Shown one piece after another: positions 46,436 through 56,999 of a stretch of 64,000 nucleotides of DNA (its first letter is position 1; each line of letters starts with the position of its first letter). This DNA comes from Nymphaea colorata. Its lineage: Eukaryota > Streptophyta > Magnoliopsida > Nymphaeales > Nymphaeaceae. The position numbers and the translations under genes were made by a program. Under the pieces are notes generated by a model. The model saw only the letters and a program-made list of their open reading frames with translations, made no database searches and was not told the DNA's origin. Location of the stretch: assembly GCF_008831285.2 (NCBI RefSeq), contig NC_045138.2, positions 42,835,115-42,899,114 of the forward strand. The letters run 5' to 3'.

Positions 46436-47330
46436 CCAACATTTTTTGGGCCCTTTGTCTTGTCAACTGATGCATCCAATGATAAAGAAAATGTGTGTTT
46501 TTATACAAGTAGACAATTCAAGTCCAATAAAATCACCTACTAGTCTACCAAAAAAGAAATCTTATGGAAATCAGGGGATTAAAAAAGTTTCATCTTTATC
46601 TGATAGGGAAAAAGCTTATTTTGAGGACATATTCACAAAATCTATTAGTTTTGCTTTAAAAAATCACTAGCAGTTCAAAACTATAAAGATTCACATGGTG
46701 GCCATTTCGTTATCTCAATATGATTTCACCATTGATTTGGTCAAATGCATACATCATTCTTTGCTAGACGCACTCACTCACCTAAGAATGTTAAATGATG
46801 AGATCAACAGGGTGGCAATGGAAAGATTGGCAGATAGATATGCCTGAACAAAGATGAAAGAGTTGCCAAAAATTAGAAAGCTATATCCAAAACTTGTAGA
46901 TGCAGTGGAAGACAAATATCCAAATCTGGATTGCTACTACATCGCAACAAGAAGAATTAACTACGTCATAAACAATCTTAACTGGACATTATTTGAAGTT
47001 GAGAAATTATCATGGGTTAATGAGATTGTATGCTAATCTTATTTTTAGAATTTTTTTTAATTTTATTGTAGGACCCAGATGAAAAGAAACACTATGTCGA
47101 AAATTTCAGAGAATCACTTCGTCGACTCCCTAGAAGTAACAATTTTTCAAGACGAAGATCTCATCTATAAAAATATCCCAAAGACAAAAGAAATTGCAGG
47201 AAGTTGTATACATCATTGGAGCAAACCACTAGAGCAATTCACAAGTGTCAGAATTGTCAAATCTAGACAAAAGGCTTCTGCCTCCCTCGTGAAGCTGATG
47301 TATGAGAATATTGGAATCTGAGGTAGGGAT
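46436..47330 (+). pseudogene. Viral RNase H and polyprotein C-terminus, copy 1
   Basis: RNase H begins with LSTDASND (near 46455-46480, first catalytic Asp kept) and the VCFYTSRQFKSNKIT region, followed by the family's DFTIDLVKCIHHSF-like connection near 46725-46765. After it lie residues KMKELPKIRKLYPKLVD and a short tail ORF (47079-47321). All pieces have equivalents on the opposite strand in copy 2 (49348-50433). Frameshifts occur near 46560 and 46690. Confidence 0.8.
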
Positions 47331-47935
47331 CAGTGAGACAAAAGAATAAATCTAAAACTTTGACAACATGTGAGAATATATTTGAAGCCACAAGTAGAAT
47401 GGTGAGTCATTTATCCATATTTATGAGTCATTTTATCTTTTTGTAAATCTATCAAATCTTATAAAGTATTGTTCGCACCATAATGCAGTGAACATGGTCA
47501 CTCTATGCTTTTGATTGTATTAGGCATACGTTAGTGCATGTCTTTCAGCTTTAGTTTTGACATTGCGAATGTATTCACTCAAATGATTGATGTGTTATAC
47601 ATAGATATTTATGAGGCCATTACAAGGCATGAGTCTTTTACCATCAATCTTGTGCCTTGAGCCAAAACTTTTCAACCATTCATTTGCTTTGAGCGAAGAG
47701 AGATGTGAGGTTTGAGTGGAATTCATCTTTGCTAACATTAGGTTTCATTATCTAATGGCAAACCTTCAGTGGTTTTGTGCAACCACAGTATCTCATCTCT
47801 ATGAATCCAAAGCAGCTTTCCGTGAAGTCCTATAGCACTGATCATTACTGTAGCACCCTCACCCTTCACCCTTAGTTGTGTCCCTTTTGCCCTTTCCTTC
47901 GCCCCTTCTCTTCTTTCCTTCACCCCTTCTCCCTT
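47331..47935 (+). promoter_or_regulatory. Viral intergenic/leader region, copy 1
   Basis: Non-coding region between the polyprotein end and the primer-binding site. It matches the reverse complement of 48891-49350 closely (for example TTGTTCGCACCATAATGCAG in both). It ends in a pyrimidine-rich tract with repeated CCCTT just before the PBS. In this family the region carries the promoter and leader of the pregenomic RNA. In this copy the TATA-like element is degraded; copy 2 keeps one. Confidence 0.7.
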
Positions 47936-47948
47936 TGGTATCAAAGCC
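47936..47948 (+). other. Viral minus-strand primer-binding site (tRNA-Met)
   Basis: TGGTATCAAAGCC is one base off the plant tRNA-Met complement that all Caulimoviridae use. It defines the zero point of the viral map. Confidence 0.85.
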
Positions 47949-47972
47949 ATAACCTCTTCCTCTAGCTATCCC

Positions 47973-48887
47973 ATGAATCGTTACCTTGCCCATTGGTCTC
48001 CTATTCCCACATTACCTATGCCCCAATCCTCGCACTTTATCAAACAATATACCGATTGTTATGGTGAAGATCCTATACAACTTGGTCAGAAACCTGCCTA
48101 CAACCAAGTAGTTGACCTCTTTGAACAGTGATACATTCAAGGTGCAAAATTCTGGAGCCTTAGGGATCACTATCCTAAGGGAGTGCCAGAGCAAACCTAC
48201 AAGTACAAGTGTGTAGAAGTCTCACAACTATCCCAAAGGTCACCTGCAGATCCTTGGAGCAAACACAAAATCCTTTTTGCCTTGAACAAAGCAATGCTTC
48301 TATCATAGAATGGTTCAACCCCAATTGAAGAATGGCAAGAACTAGCTTTCTGCATTCAAGATATTACAGGTTGGGGAGGATAGTTTATGCCAATGACAGA
48401 CAAAGAATCCCTGCTCTTTGGCCTTAAATACATAGTACTACACACTAATGACGGTGATCTATTTGTTCCTGTCTTCTGCAATCTCAACAATGTTCCACAT
48501 GAGATTGAAAGATAAATCAACATCAAGGCAGCTCTTGATGAACAAGTTGAGTAGGAATACATATCAAAATTGATAGATTCATAGCATGAAACCGAATGCA
48601 TAGAAGAACATCAACAAAGACTTCTGGAGCACACCGTACCAAACATTGATGATGAGCATGAAGACAGACATGATCACCCAGACCATAACAATGATTCCTC
48701 ATGTAGTCATGCCACATGCCATCTACCCAAGAAAATTTGCATGAAGAAGATTTAGGTAGATGAATCATGCCTAGCCATCTTATGAAAATCTAACAATCTA
48801 TCAAACAGATAGAGGTGTCCCTTTCAATTTAAGGAAGCAGAAGTTGGCATGTCTTCCTACCATTCTTCACCAAAGAAGATGTCCAAG
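47973..48887 (+). pseudogene. Viral 5' open reading frame, copy 1
   Basis: From the ATG at 47973 a single frame reads for about 260 codons with at least five in-frame stops, followed by a decayed tail to 48887. The residues include DPIQLGQKPAYNQVVD, KYKCVEVSQLSQRSP and STPIEEWQ, then an acidic Asp/His-rich stretch (EDRHDHPDHNNDSS). The 30K movement domain at 42473 continues this frame in the circular genome. I do not recognise the N-terminal domain. In copy 2 the corresponding part starts only at 55114 (minus), so about 240 bp including the ATG are lost there. Confidence 0.6.
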
Positions 48888-49347
48888 CCAAAGGGAGAAA
48901 GCGAGAAGGGGAGAAGGAAAGAAGAGAAGGGACGAAAGGGAGAAGGCTAAGGAGAAGGAGGAGGGTGCTACAGTGCTGTTACAGTGACGATCAATGATAC
49001 AATACTTTGCAGAAAGCTACTTTGGATTCATAGGGATGAGGGTTCACAGTTGTGCAAAACCATTAAAGGCTTGCCATTGGATAATAAAACCCAATGTTTG
49101 AAAAGACGGATCACACTCGACTTGATGGCAAAAGACTGATGCCTTGTAATGGGCTCGACAACTTCGATTCATACCAAGTTGTTTATATATAATGAAAACA
49201 CATCAATAATTAAGTGAATATGTTCATTTGACAAAAGTAAAGCTGACAGATGCACACTGACAAACACATGCATAATACAAACAAAAGATGAAGTGACCAT
49301 TTTCGCTGCATTATGGTGCGAACAATAGTGTATGAGATTTGGTAACT
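48888..49347 (-). promoter_or_regulatory. Viral intergenic region, copy 2, with TATA box
   Basis: Minus-strand promoter/leader region. It retains a TATA box TATATAAA at 49182-49189 (minus strand) about 290 bp upstream of the PBS position, and the same pyrimidine-rich tract before the PBS as copy 1. The copy ends with TTTGG, the first bases of the primer-binding site, and then passes straight into the end of copy 1. Confidence 0.65.
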
Positions 49348-50433
49348 TTACAACAAATGACACATATATATGGACAAATGACTCGCCATTCCACTTATGT
49401 CTTCAAATATATTCTCACATGAGTTTGTTGGAGTTTTGGATTTATTTTTTTGTCTTACTAGTCCCTGCTTCAGACTCCAATATTCTTCATACATCAGTTT
49501 CATGGTTGGGGCATAAGCTTTTTGTTTGAATTTGACAATTCCAACGCTTGCGAATTTCTCTAGTGGTTTGCTCCAATAGTGTACAACTTTCTTCAATTTT
49601 TTTTATTATTGACATATTTTTATAGATGAGATATTCATCTTGGAAGATTGTTACTTCTGATAGTCGATGAAGTTGATCCTCTAAAATTTTCAACAAAGTG
49701 TTTCTTTACATCCGGGTCCTGCAATAAAATAAAATAAAAAATCTCTAGGAACAAGGTTAACATACAATTGATGTTGATGGACTATTAAGTTATCCATGAT
49801 ATTTTTCTTAACATCCGAAGATAATATTTCAACTTCAAATAATGTCTATGTGAGATTGTTTACAATGTAGGTAATCTTCCTACTCTTGTGTAATAGAAAT
49901 CTAGTTTTCAATATTTGCCTTTTACTACATCTGCAAATTCTATCTACCTACCAACCCTCCCAATGCCACCTTATTGATCTCATCATTTTGCTTTCTCTGG
50001 CGAGTGTGTGTGAAATCATATTAAGATATCAAAAATTGCCGCCATGCAAACCTTTACAGCTTTGGATTGTTAGTAATTTTTTTTTTAAAGCAAGGCTGAC
50101 AGATTTTGTGAATCTGTCCTCAGAATAAACTTTTCCTTGATCAGATAAGGATGACTTTTTTCTAATCCTCTAATTGTCGTAAGAACTTCTTTTGTGACAC
50201 TAGTAGGTGATTTTATTGGACTTGAACTATATGCTTGTATAAAAGCACACTTTTTCTTTATTGTCTTCCTTTTTGAGGAGAATGACTGCCCATGTATCAT
50301 TGGATGCATGTGTTGACCGGACAAAATGCCTGAAAAATGCTGGTTCTAATTCTGGCAATTTCTGGCATTTCTCTTTCAAAGAGGTTGTTGCTGTTGTGGC
50401 TGCTTTATTCAATTCGTAGTGTTCTTGGTTCAT
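49348..50433 (-). pseudogene. Viral RNase H and polyprotein C-terminus, copy 2
   Basis: Minus strand. The RNase H start reads VRSTHASNDTWAVILLKK (50433-50230), so the first catalytic Asp (TDAS) is His here, although copy 1 keeps it. Then come CAFIQAYSSSPIKSPTS and RGLEKSHPYLIKEKFILRTD (50324-50085), the latter holding a conserved late RNase H block. The tail (49696-49348) includes HYWSKPLEKFASVGIVKFK, a close match to HHWSKPLEQFTSVRIVKS in copy 1. Confidence 0.82.
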
Positions 50434-50489
50434 TACTTTTTGAATTGCATGTGTTTTCTATATGAGATTTTGAATATAACTTCCTGCAC

Positions 50490-51730
50490 AGTTTAGGCAT
50501 CTAGTTTTTCTTTTAGTTGATTTGAGAATTGTTCAATATTTTTTTGAAGATGGATTTTTGTCTCTTTGAGTTTGATGTCAAGAAATTCTATTTCTCGTTT
50601 TGTAGTTTGGAATTTATCTTCACATTTTAATAGTCCAATGCCATGTTTTACACATATCTCAACTAAGATCTTTAGATACTGCGGATGTTTTTCCATCATC
50701 TGCAAGACTATTAAAAAACCATCAATATATTATAAAATCCTACCCTCTAAAAATTCCATCCATTCTTCATTGAAATTGTGATGATGCATTCTTTAAGACT
50801 GAATGGCATGGCCAATCATTTATACAAACCAAATAGATTGTAGAATGCTATTTTATGTATGAGTTGTTTTGCAATCTTAATATGGTGATGTTCAGATTTA
50901 CAATTAAACTTTGAAAATATTTTTTCTTAGGCTGCCCTTTGTATCAATATTTTCTTGCTGGGCAACAAGCACTCTATGTCAACAGTCCTGTTGTTTAGAG
51001 AAATATAATTGATTACTATTCTTGTTTTTTCTCTTTTCATCTCTGCGTGATTCCTTACTATGATGCTTTCTCTTGCATAGTGTAATTTTGATTTTCTGAT
51101 CATGTCTTTGTCTTCTAATTTCTTGATTTGATTAACAATTTTTTTGTCTAGTTTAGACCATATAATTGGTCTGGTTTTTATGTGAATGTTGTGCACAATG
51201 GGTATGTGTGTTGTTGGTGAATCTTTATCCTAAAACTGTTAGGATTGTTCTATGCAACATGATTTCAGTAAATCAACTACTTAGGTGGATTTTGGAAGTC
51301 AATCTATTCTTTGTCCTGGTAGTAGATTTATGACTTTAATAGCTTTGATTATCTCTACTTCTTCAAATTCAAGTTCTTGTTTCATAATTTGAAGTAGAGT
51401 AATTTCCTTTGCCTTGGCCTTTTCTTGTCTTCCTTTGCTTTGCATTCTTTTGAAAGAGGCACACAAACATGACACTACTTGTTGTTCTTTTTCGATTATG
51501 AAGACTATACAGTCTTTGCAAATAGTGTATGGACTAATTTCATCTAATGTAACTAATCTAAGCTCGACGTCATTCCGACATGATCGATCTGTACAAAGTT
51601 GTTTTCTCTTTTACTTTGGTATCTTTAGTATAATATAGTCAGTTACTAATGATATCTTTTTTGTAAAAATTCATGTTCACACCTGTATCAAAGAAGGCTT
51701 TTTTTTTCCTCCTTTTACCCACAACTATTT
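50490..51730 (-). pseudogene. Viral aspartic protease and reverse transcriptase, copy 2
   Basis: The protease motif AFFDTGVN keeps DTG (minus strand, about 51700-51670). RT fingers: NIHIKTRPIIWSKLDKK, KLEDKDMIRKSKLHYARE, TRIVINYISLNN (51196-50927). The catalytic site at 50718-50729 reads Y-I-D-G, so the second Asp is Gly. The thumb follows: KHGIGLLKCEDKFQTTKRE and IEFLDIKLKETKIHLQK (50705-50493), well preserved. It complements copy 1, which has lost the thumb but has similar fingers. Confidence 0.85.
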
Positions 51731-52249
51731 GAATTGGAATAATAACGAAAGTGTTGGATAGGACATCTTTTTTATTTGCCTTATCTCTGAATTTTTAAGA
51801 CTATTTTTTGGTGTGAAATTTCAAAAGATAATAGGAGTTGTATGTTTCTCTTATATAGACTTCTCTACTTTCTTTAAGGCTGCCCACCTTTTTTGGTGCT
51901 TGGAGATATAGAAATTTCGTCATTTGAATAGATTTTTTTCTATCTTAGAATCTGATTCTTCTGAAAGTGATTCCTCTTAGTATATGGTCTTTTCACTACT
52001 GCCACTATGGATGATTCCATATATGTTGGTTGATGCAAAATTATTGCAAAATTCATTTCTACAAACTCTGACTTTTTTTGAACTATTACACCTTCTTATT
52101 TCTTTTTTGGCACAATGCAGATTCACCCTTTTGCTATTGAAGATGTTTATGAAATGTTGATGATGCCTAGTGTTTCATTGTCTTCTTCAACTTTCTAGTT
52201 GAAACACATTCTTGTTTGAGAGACACTCTTCAAATTTATCCTTGTTTTC

Positions 52250-53700
52250 TTTTAAATCACAATCTTGCTCAATCTCTAGGGATACAAATATCATCTTGGT
52301 TTGTTTAGGAGCTCTGCTAGGGCATTTGTTAGCATAATTGCCCTTATTTTTGCTTGTGAAACACTTGTAATATTCTTTTTGTTATTGTTTCTTCTTCTTG
52401 AGAAGAATGTATAGAGCTTGAACTACATATTTGTTTTGGTTCTCTTGAACATTGGCTTGAACCTTCTTGCAGATTATGTTCTTCAACTCCATCGATTTAG
52501 CTACATATATTTTTTTCGACTTTGGGCAATTCATTTTTTGCTCCAATTCTGTAACATAACTTTTTGATCTCTTATCGGACTATCTGTTGTAGATCTACAA
52601 AGGTTAAACTTTCTACCAATACATTTTTGTGGGATAGCTCATGCAGTACCATATGGCTGAGTGATTCTAGCAAAGAGGCTGGGAAGGACATATCAATTGT
52701 TTGCAGCGATCTTTAAGCTTTCTTTTTTGTGAACATAAGCCAGTCCGATGATTGGTGTGCTAGCAGGTTGGGTTGAAACTCTAAAATTATTTTGTTTCTC
52801 AATATTGCTAAGTTTTTTTGCACGGTCACTTGCTTTTTTGAGTCTGCTAGAAACTTCCACTAGTTTTTTTCTCGGCTTGAGAAGGTGAAGGGTAGTATTT
52901 TCCATACACTTTTTAGAGACATCATTTTCTGAGTAGCGACCATATATAGCTGTTGAGTCTATAGTCGAATTACTTCTGTGACTTTGATTGCTAGGCATGT
53001 ATCGATGTTCATAATTGATATTTCTAATCCTAGTGAAATCACATGTTTTTTAACCTTTGATAGTCGATTTAGGTTGATTCTAGAACATCCTCATATGGTC
53101 TTTAGAATCCTCCTGGCATGAGATAAAAATCTTTGCATGTCGAAGGTTTTGGTTGACTACAAAAAGAGTAGGGGCTAATCTCTTTGAACGACAAATTTTT
53201 AGAATGTGCTTTCCAAGCTTCTCTTTCTCATGTGTTAAACTCTTTTTTTTTAACTCTTTTTTCTCCATGTTTAAGAGAGACTTTAGTGTTTCCATATTAT
53301 CATGGATAGCTTGGTGTTGTTCTTTAATCCTCTTGAAATGTTTTTCTGCATGTTCTTTAAGCTTCTTGAAGTGTTTTTCTGTATATGTGCTTCAATGGAT
53401 AAGATAGTTGAGTTACCTGGTATTGTTATCTTGTGTTTTTGGTGACTTGGCCGAGTGTAGGAGTAGACAGCTTACGTCTACAGTGAATTTAGTCATTCCA
53501 TTATGGACTTCATCTGTCGTGGTGATAGTATAGGCCATTTTTAGGGAGCCACTCTCCACCTAGGACATAATTTAGTCTTTCCACTCTTTCTACTTTGGGT
53601 GATGTCATCATCATCATTTTTACTGCAGACTCCCTGTTAGGGGATGATTTCGCCTTGGTATTGGACTACTAGTGTGCATGTCTTTCAAATATTTTGAGAA
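52250..53700 (-). pseudogene. Viral coat-protein region, copy 2
   Basis: Minus strand. An N-terminal coil-rich part (METLKSLLNMEKKELKKKS, 53295-53080) leads to a basic part (SHRSNSTIDSTAIYGRYSEN, 52998-52693) that parallels 43699-43992. The zinc knuckle at 52322-52363 reads CFTSKNKGNYANKC: the second Cys has become Ser, and the expected His is Asn as in copy 1. Downstream is an acidic segment. Frames are broken throughout. Confidence 0.7.
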
Positions 53701-54230
53701 CATGCCATTCTAGGTTTTATTTTCTTTGTACTTTTGGTGTTGTAGAAACTCCCTGATTGCTAAATACTCTTGTAAAAACCCTTCATTTGTGATCTTCATT
53801 CTTGCTTGCACAATATTTTTGTCCATGGATAGAGAAAAGTTTATTCCATTGTCCTGCTTGAAACTGGTGATGGTGTTCTGGAGAAGATTAATGGTCCAAC
53901 TCGAGGCTATGGCAACATATATTGACCTGACAACCAAATTTACCTATTTGATATAGACACAAAGGACGAATGCTTTTAGGAAGTAGGGATCTTGTAGTGA
54001 TTGCATGAAGTTTGGGTATACACAACATACTCCATCCTTTAATAGTTCTCTTGTAAATTGACAAATAAGTGCTTCCCTCAAATCAACATGGTGAACGTCT
54101 AGCAGTGATATTAAGTATGATACTTTTTAACTCATACTTAGAACGAGGCTTCACCAACATGTTGACTTGTCCCAAATGAGCAAACTTGTATTTTTTGATA
54201 TCCACCCTTGGACCAATTCTTTGATGAAGA
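53701..54230 (-). pseudogene. Viral movement protein, copy 2
   Basis: Minus strand, collinear with 42473-43070: KYKFAHLGQ-like and LLDVHHVD-like positions by alignment of nucleotides around 54110-54215, then SKQDNGINFSLSMDKNIVQ and FLQEYLAIREFLQHQKYKE (53937-53710). It spans uninterrupted the joint at which copy 1 is opened, which proves that copy 1 is circularly permuted. Confidence 0.6.
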
Positions 54231-55114
54231 ATGGTAGGAAGACGAGCCAAATTCTACTTGCTTGAATGGAAGGTGATGCCTCTGTCTATTTGACAGATCA
54301 TTGGATTTTCATAAGATGGATAGGCAGAAGATAGATGTCATTCTTCTTTATTCCAGTAAATGATACCTCTTTGTTTTCTTCAAATAATTTTGCCTCATGT
54401 TCAATAAGGGCAGAGTGGATGTCAGATAGTTTTATGGAAGGTCCTGCTCTAGAGATAGAGTATCTGTACTCGGGACAACATGTTCATCTATGAGAGTTTG
54501 GGTTCATTTCAGCTATATCATGATTCTTCTACCCAAATCTTTTTCATGTAGATTTTTTGGGGTAGATGGCATGTTGCATGACTACCTGAGGAATCATTGT
54601 CATGGTCTGCATGACCATGTCTGTGTCCATGCTCCTCGTCACTGTCTAGCATGGTGTGCTTAACAAGTCTTGGTTTCTGCTCTTCGAAGCATTCGATTTC
54701 ATGCTCTGAATCTATCCATTTTGATATATCTCACTCGTTTCGTTCATCGAGAGCTACCTTGATGTGGATTTCTCTTCTAATCTCATTTAGAACCTTATTG
54801 AGATTGTAGAAGACGGGAACAAATAGATCACCATCATTAGGGTGTCGTGCTATGTATTGAGGCTAAAGAACAGGGGCTCTTTTTGAGTCATTGACATAAA
54901 GTATCCTCCCCAAACAATACTTTCTTGAATGCAGCAAGTTGGTCCTTGCCATTCTTCAATAGGGGTTGGATCGTTCCATGATGGAAGCATTGCTTTCTTC
55001 AAGGAAAAAAGGACTTTGAGTTTGCTCCGATGATCTACTAGCGAGCTTTGGGACAGTTGTGAGACTTCTACGCACTTGTACTTGTTGGTTCGTTTTGCCA
55101 CTCCCTTAGGATAG
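54231..55114 (-). pseudogene. Viral 5' open reading frame (partial), copy 2
   Basis: Minus strand, starting at CTATCCTAAGGGAGTGG (55114). Residues KYKCVEVSQLSQSSLVDH and KKAMLPSWNDPTPIEEWQG match the frame at 48180-48340 of copy 1, here without the stop after LPS. The part upstream of 55114, including the ATG and PBS, is replaced by a TA/TG microsatellite. Confidence 0.65.
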
Positions 55115-55160
55115 ATGTATATATATATATATACATATATATATATACACACACACGTTG

Positions 55161-55226
<66 letters not shown>

Positions 55227-55275
55227 TGTGCATCTCTGTATATATATATATATATGTATATGTGTGTGTGTGTAG
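55115..55275. repeat. (TA)n/(TG)n microsatellite, right flank of viral insertion
   Basis: About 160 bp of TA, AC and TG runs starting at the edge of viral copy 2. It mirrors the microsatellite at 42260-42472. Confidence 0.92.
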
Positions 55276-56999
55276 TAACTCCTCGTAGTAAGATGTGATC
55301 AGCTGAACTTGGATGACATCTACAAATTCAAATTCACGTTCTGATTAGGAATGAGAGTAAGAAAGTGAGCAACTATAAGGCTGAAAAAGAAATTCAAGAT
55401 GTAGCTTAGTTGGGAGATTCTAAATCAGCTCCTATCAGACCTACAAATGTGGTTGGAATCAAAATTCACCTTGTTGATGTTATAGTCGAGGATGGTGGTG
55501 GAGAAATATTGTGAGATCGAGTGGTATTAGAGGGCCACTATTGCATGCAAGTGAGGACGTTAATATATCCAATTTGAATCGGATATCCGACCGAATCATT
55601 TCAAAAAAGTATATATAATATGAAAAAATTGAATATCCAATTAATAAATTCGATCGGATTTGTATTTAAGAAATGACATTTGATTGGATTCGGATTCAAT
55701 TGGGATATACATAAATATCTGATCGGATTTGGATTCTGATTTGGATTCCAATCATATTTTCTTTTAGTATTGTATTTGATCCCAGATATATGTGAGCATG
55801 TGAAATTCCTTTCAATTATAAGTCCTAGTGCAAACAAAAAATCCACATATTACATGATGACACCTAGATGGCTCTGTGGTTTGGACAACAATCACAACCT
55901 AATGATTTAGAACAGTTAATCTAGTCAAAACAAAGATAGGTCCCATCACAATCATGATTTTTGTTTACATGCAAAATTTCATAATCATGCATATGACCGA
56001 TCAAATGGAAAAAGTTCAAAAGAAGTATACTTTCCTCCTTATCTCTTTCAAAAAGTTACGAGAAATAGGATCTAACCTTTGATACAAGATTTGAGCATTC
56101 CTGACACCTTATCCAGAGTAATAAAATCAATGACTAGAGTAAAGGTTCTAGATGCTAAATTGCAATTGTCATTTAGATCGTAGTGTGCCTTGAATTTGAA
56201 AAAGATGATATTTTGGAAGGTCTAAATGAATCATCAAAAATTGAAGTGCATGGATTAAAGGAATGTATATTAGGAACCAAGTATATTAACATGAAATTTG
56301 GTAGAAAGACTCTCTACTCGTGGGGGCGGGGAGAAGGAACTCCATGTGGTAAATTTGGAAAATTCTTTTAGGATTTAAAAGATATAAGGTTGGAATCATA
56401 TGATAAAAATTAAGAATTGCAGAAAACAAAATATGAAAGCAAGTTAATGATGTACATTTGGTCTAACCAAAAACCTATCAACTTAGATTAATCTGAAAAT
56501 TGGTCTGTAGACTCACATAATAGAGAATCAACATGACATTACAGATCATAAAAAAAAAGTAGAAAAAAAAGTTATGACTTTTTTTGAACTTAAAGCAGAA
56601 ATATAAACAACAAAAAATAATGAAAACAAAACCTATTACATGACTCCTTGACCACATTTGGAATGAATGAAAGTGTATCAAATCAACTTATTTTTCCTAA
56701 AATTTGGTCTATAGATTTTCACATAACAAAAAATCAATAGAAGATTGAAATTTGCAGAAAAGACTAAAAAACGCACATGCACACACACATGCACAGGCAC
56801 TGAGAGAGAGAGAGAGAGAGAGGACATAACAAAGTTGGTAAAAAATAAGATTATGCAAAGTTCTGTAGAAACTTGCAAAAAAATAGTTCCGAATAAATCA
56901 CCTAATTGGCAACACAAATCAACTTAAAATTGACTGAATTTTTTTTTTGGAGGAACTAGAAACATAGATTTGAGTACTCTCTTTTATAGAATGCCAATC
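55276..56999. other. Intergenic; GGATTC-type low-complexity block
   Basis: 55570-55765 is built of GGATT/GGATTC/GGATATCC units in both orientations (for example TCGGATTTGGATTCTGATTTG), a decayed short-unit repeat. A (GA)n run lies at 56803-56823. No gene is supported. Confidence 0.5.

Larger units (their letters stand above)
42473..48887 (+). other. Endogenous pararetrovirus, near full-length copy 1 (Caulimoviridae)
   Basis: One complete but decayed genome circle of about 6.4 kb, linearised within the region encoding the movement protein. In order: movement-protein part, coat protein with a CCHC-like knuckle, aspartic protease, reverse transcriptase, RNase H, an intergenic region, the tRNA-Met primer-binding site (47936-47948), and the 5' open reading frame up to 48887. 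The ends at 42473 and 48887 are adjacent, within a few bases, in the inverted copy 2, so nothing but a few bases is missing. Frameshifts and stops abound. RT and RNase H resemble Caulimoviridae, with no integrase or LTRs. The genus (petuvirus- or florendovirus-like) is not settled. Confidence 0.85.
48888..55114 (-). other. Endogenous pararetrovirus, near full-length copy 2 (inverted)
   Basis: Minus-strand, about 6.23 kb copy of the same virus lineage as copy 1, missing only about 240 bp just after the PBS. In minus-strand order: 5' ORF part (55114 to about 54230), movement protein (about 54215-53700), coat protein with knuckle (52322-52363), protease (about 51700-51670), RT (about 51230-50490), RNase H and tail (50433-49350), and the intergenic region ending at the PBS bases TGG (48890-48888). 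It is inactive. By eye, nucleotide identity to copy 1 is around 80-85% in the conserved intergenic part. Confidence 0.85.

Noticed and set aside
42473-55114. Reading the viral block as a Ty3/gypsy retrotransposon
   Set aside because: It has no LTRs and no integrase. It has a 30K-type movement domain, a coat-protein knuckle and a single PBS per genome unit, which fit Caulimoviridae.
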